64,000 bases of DNA from Microbacterium wangchenii (lineage in GTDB: Bacteria > Actinomycetota > Actinomycetes > Actinomycetales > Microbacteriaceae), in NCBI RefSeq assembly GCF_004564355.1, contig NZ_CP038266.1, forward strand, positions 1,798,001 to 1,862,000, read 5' to 3'. Both the position numbers and the translations under genes were made by a program. The notes beneath the pieces were generated by a model that made no database searches, had not been told where the DNA came from, and was given only the letters and a program-made list of their open reading frames with translations. This document shows positions 29,658 to 39,905 of this stretch, piece by piece (positions within the stretch are counted from its first letter, which is position 1; every line of letters starts with the position of its first letter).

Positions 29658-30218
29658 GTGGCATCCCCGTTCCTGTACTTCCCCGGACGGCGCCTGTCGC
29701 AGGCGGAGCTGACGGCGGCGTGCCTGGACGGCCACCTCGTCGCACTCGGCGAGGGATTCGTTCCCGCCGACGTGGTGGAGACGGCGCCCCTGCGGGCGGC
29801 GAGTCTCACGACGCTCCTGGGCGACGCGATGGCCGCGTCGCATCTGTCCGCCGCATGGGTCTACGGCGCGGTGGACGACCCGCCCGCCCGCCACAGCGGC
29901 CAGCGGGCTGCGCCGCAACGGCTGCATCACGTCATCGACCGGCGCCTGGTCTACCACGACCCCCGTGTCGGAGCCGATGACCTCCGCCGCGTCGGCGGCA
30001 TCCTCGTGACCACGCCCGCGCGCACGGCCGCCGACCTCGCCCGGACACCGGGCGAAGCGCACGACGACGCCCTGCGCTCGTGGGCGGCGCGCGAACCGGA
30101 GATCGCCGGGCTGGGGCTGGCGTGGCTCGCCGCGCATCCCCGCATCCCGCACCGGCGACGGGCGGCAGACCTGCTCACCGGGCTGGCGGATGCGTCGGCG
30201 CCGAGTGCGTGCGGATGA
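29658..30218 (+). CDS. AbiEi antitoxin-like / hypothetical DNA-binding protein
   Basis: 186 residues. The order of motifs GRRLSQAELTAACLDGHLV, GEGFVPADVVE, LRAASL, AAWVYGA and RRVGGILVTTPARTAADLAR resembles the long-range pattern of AbiEi-type antitoxin proteins common in Microbacteriaceae, where an N-terminal winged helix is followed by an antitoxin-like C-terminal domain. No AbiEii nucleotidyltransferase toxin is adjacent, so it is at most an orphan relative. The GTG at 29658, six bases after AAGACT, was preferred to a long Arg-rich extension that overlaps the DUF349 gene. Confidence 0.6.
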   Translation: MASPFLYFPGRRLSQAELTAACLDGHLVALGEGFVPADVVETAPLRAASLTTLLGDAMAASHLSAAWVYGAVDDPPARHSGQRAAPQRLHHVIDRRLVYHDPRVGADDLRRVGGILVTTPARTAADLARTPGEAHDDALRSWAAREPEIAGLGLAWLAAHPRIPHRRRAADLLTGLADASAPSACG

Positions 30219-30225
30219 TCGCCGG

Positions 30226-32478
30226 TCAGGAGGACGTGACGCGGTAGACGTCGTACACCGCGTCGATGCGGCGGACGGCATTGAGCACGCGGTCCAGATG
30301 CACGGTGTCGCCCATCTCGAACACGAACCGGCTGATCGCCAGGCGGTCGTTGGTGGTCTGGACCGTGGCCGAGAGGATGTTGACGTGGTGCTCACTGAGC
30401 ACGCGCGTCACGTCGCTGAGCAGGCCGGAGCGGTCGAGTGCTTCCACCTGGATGTGGACCAGGAAGACGCTCTTGGACGTCGGGGCCCACTCCACGTCGA
30501 TCATGCGCTCGGGGTCCTCGCGGAGCGACTTGACGTTCGTGCAGTCGGTGCGGTGCACCGACACACCGCTGCCGCGGGTGACGAACCCGACGATCTCGTC
30601 GCCGGGCACCGGAGTGCAGCACTTGGCGAGCTTCACGAGGATGTCGGGAGCCCCGCGCACGAGCACTCCGGAATCGCCGCCGCGCGGCGCCTTGCTGCGT
30701 CCGACCTGAGGCAGCTCGATGGGGCCGGTGGAGGTGTCGTTGGCCCCGACGAGGGCGGTGACCTTCTCGATCACCGACTGCGTGGAGACATGGCCCTCCC
30801 CCACGGCCGCGTACAGCGCGGCGACGTCCTCATACCGCAGCTGGTGGGCGACCTCGGTGAAGGAGTCCTGGCTCATGAGGCGCTGCAGCGGCATGTTCTG
30901 CCGGCGCATCGCGCGCGCGATCGCCTCTTTGCCCTGCTCGATCGCCTCTTCGCGTCGCTCCTTGGTGAACCAGCCGCGGATCTTGTTGCGCGCGCGCGTG
31001 CTCTGGACGAAGCTGAGCCAATCCTGGCTCGGGCCGGCGTCGGGGTTCTTGGAGGTGAACACCTCCACGACGTCGCCGCTCTTGAGCTCGGACTCCAGCG
31101 GCACCAGCCGGCCGTTGACCTTGGCCCCCATCGTGCGGTGACCGATCTCGGTGTGCACGGCGTAGGCGAAGTCCACCGGCGTGGCGCCGGCGGGAAGGCC
31201 GATCACCCGCCCCTTGGGGGTGAAGACGTACACCTCCTTCGCGCCGATCTCGAACCGCAGCGCGTCCAGGAACTCGCCCGGGTCGGCGGTCTCGGCCTGC
31301 CAGTCGGAGATGTGCGCGAGCCACGCCATGTCGGTGTCGACCGCCTTGCCGTCGGTCTTGCCGCCGGCCAGCCGCTCCTTGTACTTCCAGTGCGCAGCGA
31401 CGCCGTACTCGGCCTGCTGGTGCATCTCGTGCGTGCGGATCTGGATCTCCACCGTGCGGCCGCCTGGACCGATGACGGTCGTGTGCAGCGACTGGTAGAG
31501 GTTGAACTTCGGCGTGGCGATGTAGTCCTTGAACCGCCCCGGCAGCGGCGTCCATCGCGCGTGGATGGCGCCGAGGACGGCGTAGCAGTCGCGCACGGTG
31601 CCGACGAGCACGCGGATGCCGATGAGATCGTAGATGTCGTCGAACTCGCGGCCGCGTACGACCATCTTCTGGTAGACGGAGTACAGCTGCTTGGGCCGCC
31701 CGACCACGCGTCCACGGATCCGCAGCTCGCGCAGGTCGGCGTCGACGGCGGCGATGACGTTCTGCACGTACTGCTCCCGCTGCGGGGTGCGCTGCTTCAC
31801 GAGGCTTTCGATCTCGGCGTAGAGCTTGGGGTGCAGGACGGCGAAGGAGAGCTCTTCAAGTTCGGTCTTGATCGCCTGGATGCCGAGGCGGTGCGCGAGC
31901 GGCGCGTAGATCTCGAGCGTCTCGGTGGCCTTCTTCGCGGCCTTCTCCGGCGGCACGAAGCCCCATGTGCGCGCGTTGTGCAGGCGGTCGGCGAGCTTGA
32001 TGACGAGGACGCGGATGTCGCGCGACATCGCCACGATCATCTTGCGGACGGTCTCGGCCTGCGCGCTCTCGCCGTACTTGACCTTGTCGAGTTTGGTGAC
32101 GCCGTCCACCAGCATCGCGACCTCGTCGCCGAACTCCGCCGCGAGCTCGTCGAGCGGATATCCGGTGTCTTCGACGGTGTCGTGCAGCAGCGCGGCGGCG
32201 ATCGCCTTGGGCCCGAGCCCCAGGTCGGCGAGGATCTGTGCGACCGCGAGCGGGTGGGTGATGTACGGCTCGCCGCTCTGGCGCTTCTGCCCCTCGTGCT
32301 TGCGCTCGGCGACCGCGTAGGCACGCTCGATGATGCCGAGGTCGCCCTTGGGGTGGTGGGTGCGCACGGTCCGCAGCAGCTGGTCGACGCCGTCGCGCTT
32401 GGCCGAGCGCGAGAAGATCCGGGGGACGAGGCGGCGCAGTGATGAGGTCTGGGTCACCGGTGGCACGATCTCGGTCAT
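30226..32478 (-). CDS. rsh: Bifunctional (p)ppGpp synthetase/hydrolase (RelA/SpoT homolog)
   Basis: 750 residues with the complete long RSH architecture: HD hydrolase domain with HDTVEDT and DRLHNART, synthetase domain with [16 protein letters not shown] and [13 protein letters not shown] domain with [27 protein letters not shown], then the zinc-finger/helical region with [13 protein letters not shown] and a C-terminal ACT domain. Both active sites look intact, so it should make and degrade (p)ppGpp in the stringent response. It is convergent with the AbiEi-like gene and lies downstream of secD-secF, the usual actinobacterial order. Confidence 0.96.
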   Translation of the reverse strand: MTEIVPPVTQTSSLRRLVPRIFSRSAKRDGVDQLLRTVRTHHPKGDLGIIERAYAVAERKHEGQKRQSGEPYITHPLAVAQILADLGLGPKAIAAALLHDTVEDTGYPLDELAAEFGDEVAMLVDGVTKLDKVKYGESAQAETVRKMIVAMSRDIRVLVIKLADRLHNARTWGFVPPEKAAKKATETLEIYAPLAHRLGIQAIKTELEELSFAVLHPKLYAEIESLVKQRTPQREQYVQNVIAAVDADLRELRIRGRVVGRPKQLYSVYQKMVVRGREFDDIYDLIGIRVLVGTVRDCYAVLGAIHARWTPLPGRFKDYIATPKFNLYQSLHTTVIGPGGRTVEIQIRTHEMHQQAEYGVAAHWKYKERLAGGKTDGKAVDTDMAWLAHISDWQAETADPGEFLDALRFEIGAKEVYVFTPKGRVIGLPAGATPVDFAYAVHTEIGHRTMGAKVNGRLVPLESELKSGDVVEVFTSKNPDAGPSQDWLSFVQSTRARNKIRGWFTKERREEAIEQGKEAIARAMRRQNMPLQRLMSQDSFTEVAHQLRYEDVAALYAAVGEGHVSTQSVIEKVTALVGANDTSTGPIELPQVGRSKAPRGGDSGVLVRGAPDILVKLAKCCTPVPGDEIVGFVTRGSGVSVHRTDCTNVKSLREDPERMIDVEWAPTSKSVFLVHIQVEALDRSGLLSDVTRVLSEHHVNILSATVQTTNDRLAISRFVFEMGDTVHLDRVLNAVRRIDAVYDVYRVTSS

Positions 32479-32535
32479 GGTGCCACCTCCCCTGTTCGCT
32501 TCGTAGCGCTCATCCTACGCCCGCGCCAAGCCGGA

Positions 32536-33525
32536 TCAGGCCGGGACGCCGGCGCGCTCGCGCGACTCCCGCACGCGCGCGTCGCGCTCCTTCAGCGCCG
32601 GTTCGCTCTCACGCATGAGCGAGTACAGCGGCGCGGCGACGAACAGCGTCGAGTACGCCGCCACGATCGTGCCGACGAAGATCGACAGCGAGATGTCGCT
32701 GAGGGTGCGGGCGCCCAGCCAGATCGCGCCGATGAACAGGATCGCACCCACCGGCAGCACGGCCACGACGGTCGTGTTGATCGAGCGGATGAGCGTCTGG
32801 TTGACGGCGAGGTTGACCGATTCCCCGAACGTCCGGCCGGAGATCTCGCCGTCGTCGCGGGTGTTCTCCCGGACCTTGTCGAAGACGACCGTGGTGTCGT
32901 ACAGCGAGTACGACAGGATCGTGAGGAATCCGATCACCGCCGCAGGCGAGATCTCGAAGCCGCAGAGGGCGTAGATCCCGACGGTGATGATCAGGACGTC
33001 GACGACGCCGACCATGGCCGCGACCGACATCTTCCACGTGCGGAAGTACAGCGCGAGGATGAGGAAGGTCAGCGCGAGGAAGATCGCCAGTCCCCACAGC
33101 GACTGCCGGGTGACGTCGGCCCCCCAGGACGGCCCGATGAAGGATGCCGTCACCTCTGCGGTGGAGACCTCGTAGGCGTCGGCGAGAGCCGAGGAGACCT
33201 CGAGCGTCTCGGCGTTGCTCATCTGGTCGGTCTGCACGCGCACGGCGGAATCGCCGACGGTGGTCACTCGGGTGGTCGCATCGGGGACGACGGATTCGAC
33301 CGCCTCGGACGCGAGCGTCTGGTCGGGCGCGGTGAGCCCGGAGACGGTGAACTGCGACCCGCCGGTGAACTCGATCGACAGCTGGACGGGGCGGAACAGT
33401 GGGACCAGCGCCGAGCCGATCACGAGGATCGCGGCGATGATGAACCACAGCCGACGGCGGCCGACGAAGGGGAAGGACGTCTTGCCCGTGTAGAGGTCGT
33501 TACCGAGCTGACCCATGGTGCGCAT
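32536..33525 (-). CDS. secF: Protein translocase subunit SecF
   Basis: 329 residues. Six membrane helices of the RND-type SecF fold, with the periplasmic domain between helices 1 and 2 (SIEFTGGSQFTV) and the family motifs YTVGIYAL-like helix 3, YDTTVVFDKVREN and NQTLIRSINTT. With SecD it pulls exported proteins through SecYEG using the proton gradient. The ATG overlaps the secD stop by one base. The C-terminal tail is short and basic. Confidence 0.95.
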   Translation of the reverse strand: MRTMGQLGNDLYTGKTSFPFVGRRRLWFIIAAILVIGSALVPLFRPVQLSIEFTGGSQFTVSGLTAPDQTLASEAVESVVPDATTRVTTVGDSAVRVQTDQMSNAETLEVSSALADAYEVSTAEVTASFIGPSWGADVTRQSLWGLAIFLALTFLILALYFRTWKMSVAAMVGVVDVLIITVGIYALCGFEISPAAVIGFLTILSYSLYDTTVVFDKVRENTRDDGEISGRTFGESVNLAVNQTLIRSINTTVVAVLPVGAILFIGAIWLGARTLSDISLSIFVGTIVAAYSTLFVAAPLYSLMRESEPALKERDARVRESRERAGVPA

Positions 33526-35246
33526 CAGTCGTCATCCTCCTTGACGGCCGTGAGCGTATCGCCGCTCCGGCCTTTCGAGCCCGACAACTCGGCCTGTTTG
33601 CGTTCGGCGATCGTCTGGCGGCGCTGCGCCTCCCCGCGCGAGCGCGCGGCACGGCCGCGCTCGGCCACCAGCGGCGCGCGGAACTGGGCCCGCCCCCGAT
33701 ACACGGCACCGAGTGATTTCGGATCCATGCCCGAGAGCGGATGCCCCGATCCGAAGAAGCGCGTGCGGGCGAGCAGCTGCATCACCGGGTGGGTGAAGAG
33801 GATGAAGATGACGATGTCGATGACGGTGGTGAGCCCGAGCGTGAACGCGAAGCCCTTCACGGTCGCGTCGGCGAGGATGTACAGCACGACGGCGGCGAGG
33901 ATGTTGATCGACTTGGAGATGTAGATCGTGCGCTTGGCGCGCGACCATCCGTCCTCCACCGCGCTGGTGATCGACTTGCCGTCACGCAGCTCGTCGCGGA
34001 TGCGTTCGAAGTACACGATGAACGAGTCGGCGGTGAAGCCGATCGTCACGATCAGACCCGCCACACCGGCCAGCGACAGGCGGAAGCCCATGCGCCACGC
34101 GAGGATGCACAGCGCGATGTAGGTCAGGACGCCCATCACGGCGAGGGACGCGATGATGACCGAGCCCAGGGCGCGGTAGACCACAAGGGAGTAGATCGCG
34201 ACCAGCGCGAGCCCGATGAGACCGGCGATCAGGCCGATCTGGAGCTGCTGCGAGCCGAGCGTCGCCGAGATGGTGTCGGAGCTGACCACCGCGAAGCTCA
34301 GCGGCAGGGCACCGTACTTCAGCTGATCGGCGAGGGTCTTGGACGACTCCTGCGTGAACGAGCCGCTGATCGACGGGTTGCCGTCGAGGATCACGCCGTT
34401 CATCTGGGGCGCCGAGAGCACCGATCCGTCCAGCACGAACGCGAACTGGTCCAGCGGCGGCGTGGCCCCGAACAGGCGCTGGCTGATCTTGCCGAAGACC
34501 TCGGTGCCCTCGTCGTTGAAATCGAGGTTCACGACCCAGCGGCCGTTCTGGGGGTCGACGCCGTTGGTGGCGTCGTCGATCGACGTGCCGTCCAGCTCGA
34601 CGGGTCCGAGGATGTACTTGATCGTCTGTCCGGCGTCGCACGTGATCAGGGGCTGATCGGCGGGCGCGTCCGCAGGGTCGTTGGCGGGGTTCGCGCAGTC
34701 GTACGCGAGGAACTGCGCCTGCAGGGCAGGGGTGATCCAGGCCAGATCGCTGCCGTTGGTGGGCTCGGCGGTCGGGGTGGCCGGCAGTGCGGGGTCCGGT
34801 GACGGGTACGGCGTCTCGGCGCCGTCCTCGCCCACGAAGGTCGTCGCCGGCGCCCCGGCGTACAGCACGGAACGCAGCTGCAGCTGCGCGGTCGCCTCGA
34901 TGCGCTCGCGCGTCTCGGGGTCGGCCTCACCGGGGATCTGCACGACGATGTTGCGTCCGCCCTCGGTGGTGATGTCGGCTTCGCCGACGCCCGTGGCATC
35001 CACACGCTGGCGGATGATCGTCACCGCCTGCTGCATCTGCTCGGCGGAGGGGGCGGCCCCGTCGGCGGTCTGCGCCTCCAGGATGATCTGCGTACCGCCC
35101 TGGAGGTCGAGCGCCAGCTCAGGGGTCCACGAGCTCTGCTGGAAGACGTGGACGCCCAGAGCGTTCACGCCGAACAGCACGGCCGTGATGGCCAGCAGTC
35201 CGGTCAGCGCGCGCCACGCGGATCGAACGGGAGTGGAAGGCGCCAC
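33525..35246 (-). CDS. secD: Protein translocase subunit SecD
   Basis: 573 residues. N-terminal membrane helix, the conserved DLQGGTQIILEA, a large outer domain with an actinobacterial insertion rich in Pro/Thr around residues 150-190, then five further helices with GLALVAIYSLVVYRALG, GFTADSFIVYFERIRDEL and the C-terminal FTLGLTTVIDIVIFILFTHP. The final 65 residues are a basic cytoplasmic tail. It forms yajC-secD-secF with the neighbouring genes. Confidence 0.95.
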   Translation of the reverse strand: MAPSTPVRSAWRALTGLLAITAVLFGVNALGVHVFQQSSWTPELALDLQGGTQIILEAQTADGAAPSAEQMQQAVTIIRQRVDATGVGEADITTEGGRNIVVQIPGEADPETRERIEATAQLQLRSVLYAGAPATTFVGEDGAETPYPSPDPALPATPTAEPTNGSDLAWITPALQAQFLAYDCANPANDPADAPADQPLITCDAGQTIKYILGPVELDGTSIDDATNGVDPQNGRWVVNLDFNDEGTEVFGKISQRLFGATPPLDQFAFVLDGSVLSAPQMNGVILDGNPSISGSFTQESSKTLADQLKYGALPLSFAVVSSDTISATLGSQQLQIGLIAGLIGLALVAIYSLVVYRALGSVIIASLAVMGVLTYIALCILAWRMGFRLSLAGVAGLIVTIGFTADSFIVYFERIRDELRDGKSITSAVEDGWSRAKRTIYISKSINILAAVVLYILADATVKGFAFTLGLTTVIDIVIFILFTHPVMQLLARTRFFGSGHPLSGMDPKSLGAVYRGRAQFRAPLVAERGRAARSRGEAQRRQTIAERKQAELSGSKGRSGDTLTAVKEDDD

Positions 35247-35279
35247 GAAGTCAGCTCTCTGTACGTGGAAGCGGGGAGG

Positions 35280-35726
35280 TCAGGCCTGGGGCTTGTCCGT
35301 GGGCTCGCCGTCGGCGTCGCGTGCGCGCTTCTGGTCGTCGCTGAGGGAGGTGATGTCACCGTCTGCGACGCCGGCGACGTACTCCGCCTCGGTCTCCTCG
35401 GCTTCGATGTACTCGTCCTCGGTGACGGTGCCCTCGGCGGCGTTCACGATGCGGAGGATGGCCTGGCTGTGCACCTTGATGTCGACGCCGGGGGCGATCT
35501 CCACGCGTGCGGGCTTGTCGAGGTCATCGGGGTCGTACTCGACGATGGTGCCGTACAGGCCGCCCTGCAGCAGCACCTCAGCACCCGGAACGGTCTGGCG
35601 CGCCTTGGCCTCCATCTCCAGCTTCTGCTTCTGCATGCGACGGCGGGAGCTCCAGAACATGAAGATCAGGAGAAGGACGAGCAGGATGATGAGCCCGTAA
35701 TTTGCGAAGAAGTCCGCGAGTTCCAT
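35280..35726 (-). CDS. yajC: Preprotein translocase subunit YajC
   Basis: 148 residues. One N-terminal membrane helix (NYGLIILLVLLLIFMFW) is followed by the family motif RRRMQKQ, a cytoplasmic SH3-like domain with GAEVLLQGGLYGTIVEYD, and an acidic tail of about 45 residues. YajC associates with SecDF at the translocon. It is first in yajC-secD-secF, 33 bp before secD. Confidence 0.93.
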   Translation of the reverse strand: MELADFFANYGLIILLVLLLIFMFWSSRRRMQKQKLEMEAKARQTVPGAEVLLQGGLYGTIVEYDPDDLDKPARVEIAPGVDIKVHSQAILRIVNAAEGTVTEDEYIEAEETEAEYVAGVADGDITSLSDDQKRARDADGEPTDKPQA

Positions 35727-35803
35727 CAGTCGGGCACCTTTCGGTTTGGGCGCGCCGCTGCGGCACTGCCATAAGGGAAGTTGGCGGCGATAGCCTTCAG
35801 CGA

Positions 35804-36829
35804 TTATAGGTCATGCAGTCGCAGCGCACCGTCGTCCGCGTGCACGCCCAGGTGCGCGGCGGCTGCCGGCGTGGCGATGCGCCCGCGCGGCGTCCGCCCC
35901 ATGAAGCCGATGCGCACCAGGTACGGCTCGACGACCGACTCGATGGTCTCCGCTTCCTCACCCACGGCCACCGCGAGGGTCGACAGGCCCACCGGTCCCC
36001 CGCGGAACCGTCGCACGAGGGCGTCCAGCACGGCGCGGTCGAGGCGGTCGAGCCCGATGGCGTCGACGTCGTACAGGGTGAGGGCGGCGCCGACGGCATC
36101 GAGGTCGGCATCCAGTTCGCCGTGCACCACGAGGTAGTCGCGCACGCGCCGCAGCAGACGGTTGGCGATACGCGGGGTGCCCCGCGATCGCCGCGCGATC
36201 TCGGCGCGGGCGCGCGGGGGAAGGGGGACGCCCAGCATCGCGGAGGAACGCTCCACGACCCGCTCGATCTCCTCGGGCTCGTAGTACTCCAAGTGGGCGG
36301 TGAACCCGAACCGGTCGCGCAGGGGGTTGGGCAGCAGTCCGCTGCGCGTGGTCGCGCCCACGAGCGTGAACGGCGCGAGGTCGAGCGGGATGCTCGTGGC
36401 CCCGGCACCCTTGCCGACCATGATGTCGATGCGGAAATCCTCCATCGCGAGATAGAGCATCTCCTCCGCCGAGCGCGCCATGCGGTGCACTTCGTCGATG
36501 AAGAGCACTTCACCCGGCGTGAGGCTCGACAGCAGTGCCGCCAGGTCGCCCGCGTGCTGGATGGCGGGGCCGCTGGACAGCCGCAGCGGCCGCTCGCTCT
36601 CGTGGGCGACGATCATCGCGAGCGTCGTCTTGCCGAGGCCCGGCGGACCGGACAGGAGGATGTGGTCGGGCGATCGCTGCTGGATGCGCGCGGCGTCCAG
36701 GAGAAGCTGGAGCTGCCCGCGCACCTTGTGCTGGCCGACGAAGTCGGCCAGCGACGTGGGGCGGAGAGCTCCCTCGATCGCGAGCTCGCCCTCGTCCTCC
36801 GGCGCACCGGCGTCGCGCACGTCATCCAC
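35804..36829 (-). CDS. ruvB: Holliday junction branch migration ATPase RuvB
   Basis: 341 residues. Walker [13 protein letters not shown] near residues 60-71, Walker B FIDEVHR, sensor [19 protein letters not shown], and a C-terminal winged helix ending [15 protein letters not shown]. It is the motor for branch migration with RuvA. The GTG start at 36829 overlaps ruvA by eight bases. The final 20 residues ([18 protein letters not shown]) are a short lineage-specific tail. Confidence 0.96.
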   Translation of the reverse strand: MDDVRDAGAPEDEGELAIEGALRPTSLADFVGQHKVRGQLQLLLDAARIQQRSPDHILLSGPPGLGKTTLAMIVAHESERPLRLSSGPAIQHAGDLAALLSSLTPGEVLFIDEVHRMARSAEEMLYLAMEDFRIDIMVGKGAGATSIPLDLAPFTLVGATTRSGLLPNPLRDRFGFTAHLEYYEPEEIERVVERSSAMLGVPLPPRARAEIARRSRGTPRIANRLLRRVRDYLVVHGELDADLDAVGAALTLYDVDAIGLDRLDRAVLDALVRRFRGGPVGLSTLAVAVGEEAETIESVVEPYLVRIGFMGRTPRGRIATPAAAAHLGVHADDGALRLHDL

Positions 36830-37442
36830 CGGCGGGCTCCCGGCGTGCCGGTCCCAGCACCGACAGCGTCAACCGCAGGAGCGCCTGGACCGACGCGCGA
36901 TCGGTCTCGGATGCTCCGTCGGCGACGCTCGCGACGGCCTCGGCGGCGACGCGTTCGGACCACCCCAGGCCGATGAGCGCCTGGGCGACCTGCGCCGGGA
37001 TGGCGCCCGCGGCTCGAGCCGTCGCCGGCGCGGCAGACCGGGGCGGCGCGAGCTTGCCGGCCAGCTGGACGACGATGAGCTTGGCGGTCTTGGGGCCGAT
37101 GCCGGACACCCGCTTGAACGGCGCGTCGTCGTCGGCGGCCACGGCCTCGGCGATCTGCGGCACGGTGAGCGATGACAGCACGCCCAGCGCCGACTTCGGG
37201 CCGACGCCAGTGACACTCAGCAGCTGGCCGAACACGACGAGCTCTTCGCGGGTTTCGAAGCCGAACAGCGCAAGGGCGTCTTCGCGGACGATGAGGTTCG
37301 TGTGCAGGTGGATGTCGGAGCCGACCGCGACCGTCCGGGCGAGCTGCGGGACCACCGCGACGCTGAAGCCGACGCCACCGACGACGACGACCAGCGCGTC
37401 ATCGTCGACGTGCGCGACGGCGCCCGTGAGAGAGGAGATCAT
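36822..37442 (-). CDS. ruvA: Holliday junction DNA-binding protein RuvA
   Basis: 206 residues. Domain I starts [19 protein letters not shown], the helix-hairpin-helix motifs appear as [17 protein letters not shown] and [13 protein letters not shown], and the C-terminal RuvB-interacting domain contains [16 protein letters not shown]. It lies between ruvC and ruvB in the standard ruvCAB order. Confidence 0.95.
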   Translation of the reverse strand: MISSLTGAVAHVDDDALVVVVGGVGFSVAVVPQLARTVAVGSDIHLHTNLIVREDALALFGFETREELVVFGQLLSVTGVGPKSALGVLSSLTVPQIAEAVAADDDAPFKRVSGIGPKTAKLIVVQLAGKLAPPRSAAPATARAAGAIPAQVAQALIGLGWSERVAAEAVASVADGASETDRASVQALLRLTLSVLGPARREPAGG

Positions 37443-37451
37443 GGACCGAGC

Positions 37452-38054
37452 CTACGTGCGGGTTCGGATCTTTGTTCGAGCGACACGCGTGGTCCGCTGC
37501 TCGGCGTCGCGCCAGGCCTTCTGTGCGGGGGTGAGGGCTCCCCCCGTCACCGCGGCGGCGCCCGGCCCTGACCGCCACGCGTGACACAGCGCGAGGGCGA
37601 GGGCGTCGGCGGCATCCGCCGGCTGCGGGAGTTCGTCCAGGCGCAGGACGCGGGCCACCATCGCCTGCACCTGCCGCTTGTCGGCCGAGCCGTAACCGGT
37701 CACGGCCGCCTTGACCTCGCTGGGGGTGTGCGTGGCGGCGGGCAGGCCGTGCTCGGCGGCCAGGAGCAGCGCGATACCGCTGGCCTGAGCTGTGCCCATG
37801 ACGGTGTGCAGGTTGTCCTGCGCGAACACCCGCTCCACCGCCACCACGTGCGGGGAATGCGCGGCCATGACCTGCCGCAGGCCCGCCGCGATCACGGCGA
37901 GGCGCCGCTCGATCGGCAGGTCGGTTGCCGAGCGCACGACGCCCACGTGCACGAGGCGCGCGCTGCGGTCGGGGGCCACGTCCACGATCCCCACACCGCA
38001 TCGGGTCAGCCCGGGGTCGATGCCGAGGACGCGCAGGGGCGGGCGGGAGGTCAC
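37452..38054 (-). CDS. ruvC: Holliday junction endonuclease RuvC
   Basis: 200 residues. Acidic active-site residues are seen in LGIDPGLTRCGVG (Asp13), VERVFAQDN (Glu74) and the C-terminal DAADALALALCHAW (Asp pair). It resolves Holliday junctions delivered by RuvAB. GTG start at 38054. The C-terminus has a 35-residue basic extension after the core, usual for actinobacteria. yebC lies 68 bp upstream on the same strand. Confidence 0.95.
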   Translation of the reverse strand: MTSRPPLRVLGIDPGLTRCGVGIVDVAPDRSARLVHVGVVRSATDLPIERRLAVIAAGLRQVMAAHSPHVVAVERVFAQDNLHTVMGTAQASGIALLLAAEHGLPAATHTPSEVKAAVTGYGSADKRQVQAMVARVLRLDELPQPADAADALALALCHAWRSGPGAAAVTGGALTPAQKAWRDAEQRTTRVARTKIRTRT

Positions 38055-38122
38055 TCCCCCACGCTAGGCGGCGTCACGCGCGCACCTCGCGAGGCGCGCC
38101 CGGAGGGCGGCGTGCGGGCCGC

Positions 38123-38884
38123 TCAGTCCTCGTCGTTCTCGAGCTCGGCCTGGACCTCGGGCGTGAGGTCGAAGTTACTGAAGACGTTCTGCACGTCGTC
38201 GCTGTCCTCCAGCGCGTCGATGAGGCGGAACACCTTGCGAGCCGTGTCGGCGTCGATCTCGACCTTCAGGTTGGGCACGAACTCCACATCCGCCGACTCG
38301 TAGTCGATGCCCGCATCCTGCAGGGCGCTGCGGACGGTCACGAGGTCGGAGGCCTCGGTGATGACCTCGAACCCCTGCCCGTGGGGCTGGATCTCCTCGG
38401 CGCCGGCATCGAGAACCGCGAGCATCACGTCGTCCTCGGTGGTGTTCTCCGAGGACACGACGATGACGCCCTTGCGCGTGAAGTTGTACGCGACGCTGCC
38501 GGGGTCGGCGAGGTTGCCGCCGTTGCGGCTGAGGGCCGTGCGCACCTCGGCGGCGGCGCGGTTCTTGTTGTCGGTCAGACACTCGATCATGAGCGCCACG
38601 CCGTTGGGCCCGTACCCCTCGTACATGATCGAGGTGTACTCGACGGCCTCCCCGCCGATGCCCGCCCCACGCTTGATGGCGCGGTCGATGTTGTCGTTGG
38701 GCACCGAGGTCTTCTTGGCCTTCTGCACCGCGTCGTACAGCGTCGGGTTGCCTGCGAGGTCGGCGCCGCCCATCTTGGCGGCGACCTCGATGTTCTTGAT
38801 GAGCTTGGCGAAGGACTTGGCACGGCGCGAATCGATGATCGCCTTCTTGTGCTTGGTCGTCGCCCACTTGGAGTGGCCGGACAT
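38123..38884 (-). CDS. yebC: YebC/PmpR-family protein (TACO1-like)
   Basis: 253 residues. The diagnostic N-terminus [14 protein letters not shown] is followed by [35 protein letters not shown] and an acidic C-terminus. Members are reported as transcription regulators or as factors relieving ribosome stalling at proline stretches. The start was fixed by the family N-terminus. A -10-like TAGAAT at 38892-38897 lies seven bases before the ATG, so it is probably leaderless. The yebC-ruvC-ruvA-ruvB order is standard. Confidence 0.95.
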   Translation of the reverse strand: MSGHSKWATTKHKKAIIDSRRAKSFAKLIKNIEVAAKMGGADLAGNPTLYDAVQKAKKTSVPNDNIDRAIKRGAGIGGEAVEYTSIMYEGYGPNGVALMIECLTDNKNRAAAEVRTALSRNGGNLADPGSVAYNFTRKGVIVVSSENTTEDDVMLAVLDAGAEEIQPHGQGFEVITEASDLVTVRSALQDAGIDYESADVEFVPNLKVEIDADTARKVFRLIDALEDSDDVQNVFSNFDLTPEVQAELENDED

Positions 38885-38891
38885 GCAGGCA

Positions 38892-38910
38892 ATTCTATGC
38901 GGGGCACAAT
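38892..38910. promoter_or_regulatory. Divergent -10 elements between yebC and the phosphotransferase gene
   Basis: The gap is only 32 bp. TAGAAT (minus, 38892-38897) sits seven bases from the yebC ATG, and CACAAT (plus, 38905-38910) six bases from the plus-strand ATG. Both spacings fit leaderless transcripts; two promoters placed back to back this closely would share -35 space. Confidence 0.45.
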
Positions 38911-38916
38911 GGGCCG

Positions 38917-39849
38917 ATGAGCGCACCGGGAAATCCGCCCCCGACGGGGCGGGTCGCCTGGGCTGATCTTCCCGCCGCCGTGCGACACGCGATCACCGCT
39001 CGCGCGGGCGGCGACGTCGTCGCCACCGACCTGGCGGCGACCGGGTTCAGTCCGGGTTTCGCGGGCGTCCTGCACCTGGCCGGCGGCGGGCGGCTGTTCC
39101 TGAAGGCCGGTGACGGCGCGACGAACGCGGAGACCTTCCGCCTGCACACGCGGGAGGCGGAGATCGCGCGGGCACTCCCCGCCGGCGTCGCGCCCGCCCT
39201 GCGCTGGAGTCTCGTGCGGGACGGCTGGGTCGTCCTGGCCTTCGATGCGGTGGAGGGTCGTCACCCCGGCGGGCCCTGGACCGCTGCCGACCTCGGCCTC
39301 GTCCTTGCTGCCCACGCCGCGCTGGCGGCGCATCCCGCTCCCCCGGTGCTGGCTCCCATCGGACCGCGCCTGAAGGAATCCCTCGTCGGGTGGACCCGCC
39401 TCGGCGCCGCCAGAGGGGCCGGCGTGCCCGCCTGGGCAGCCGCGCATGTCGAAGAGTTCGCCCGGTGGGAGCGGGAGAGCGTGGCCGCCGACACCGCCGG
39501 CGATGCGATCGTGCACATGGACCTGCGCAGCGACAACGTCCTCATCGACGGTGACACCGTGCACGTGCTCGACTGGCCCCACGCCGGGCGCGGCGCACCG
39601 TGGGTGGATGCCGTGTTGTTGGCACCGACCGTGTCGCTCGAGGGCGGCCCCGCGGCCGCGGAGGTGTTCGCACGCTCTCCTCTCGGCGCCGGCGCGGATC
39701 CGGGTGCGGTGCGGCGGATGGTCGCCGCCTGGGCGGGCTGGTTGCTGTGGTCCTCCGGCCGGCCCGATCCTCCCGGCATCCCGCATCTGCGTGCGTTCCA
39801 GCGTGCGCAGGCGGCGGTGACGCTGGAGTGGCTGCGGCAACTGCTCTGA
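38917..39849 (+). CDS. Aminoglycoside phosphotransferase (APH)-family kinase-like protein
   Basis: 310 residues. Kinase-like fold with the catalytic loop [12 protein letters not shown] (Asp as base, Asn for metal) and the metal-binding [12 protein letters not shown] in place of the usual DFD/DW motif. The small-molecule substrate cannot be told from sequence; such genes are common in actinobacteria and usually do not confer aminoglycoside resistance. It is divergent from yebC and followed after 56 bp by the PLP decarboxylase, so the two may be co-expressed. Confidence 0.82.
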   Translation: MSAPGNPPPTGRVAWADLPAAVRHAITARAGGDVVATDLAATGFSPGFAGVLHLAGGGRLFLKAGDGATNAETFRLHTREAEIARALPAGVAPALRWSLVRDGWVVLAFDAVEGRHPGGPWTAADLGLVLAAHAALAAHPAPPVLAPIGPRLKESLVGWTRLGAARGAGVPAWAAAHVEEFARWERESVAADTAGDAIVHMDLRSDNVLIDGDTVHVLDWPHAGRGAPWVDAVLLAPTVSLEGGPAAAEVFARSPLGAGADPGAVRRMVAAWAGWLLWSSGRPDPPGIPHLRAFQRAQAAVTLEWLRQLL

Positions 39850-39905
39850 CGCGCGTCGCCGCCGGCTCTCTTGTCCCCCGTCTCACCCGGGTCCACACTG
39901 ACGTC

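Noticed and set aside
30190..32442. A 750-codon plus-strand open frame opposite rsh
   Set aside because: It exactly mirrors rsh, which has all RSH domain motifs; the antisense product has none.
38917..39849. Aminoglycoside resistance gene
   Set aside because: Only the general APH fold is visible; substrate-specific features and mobile context are absent.
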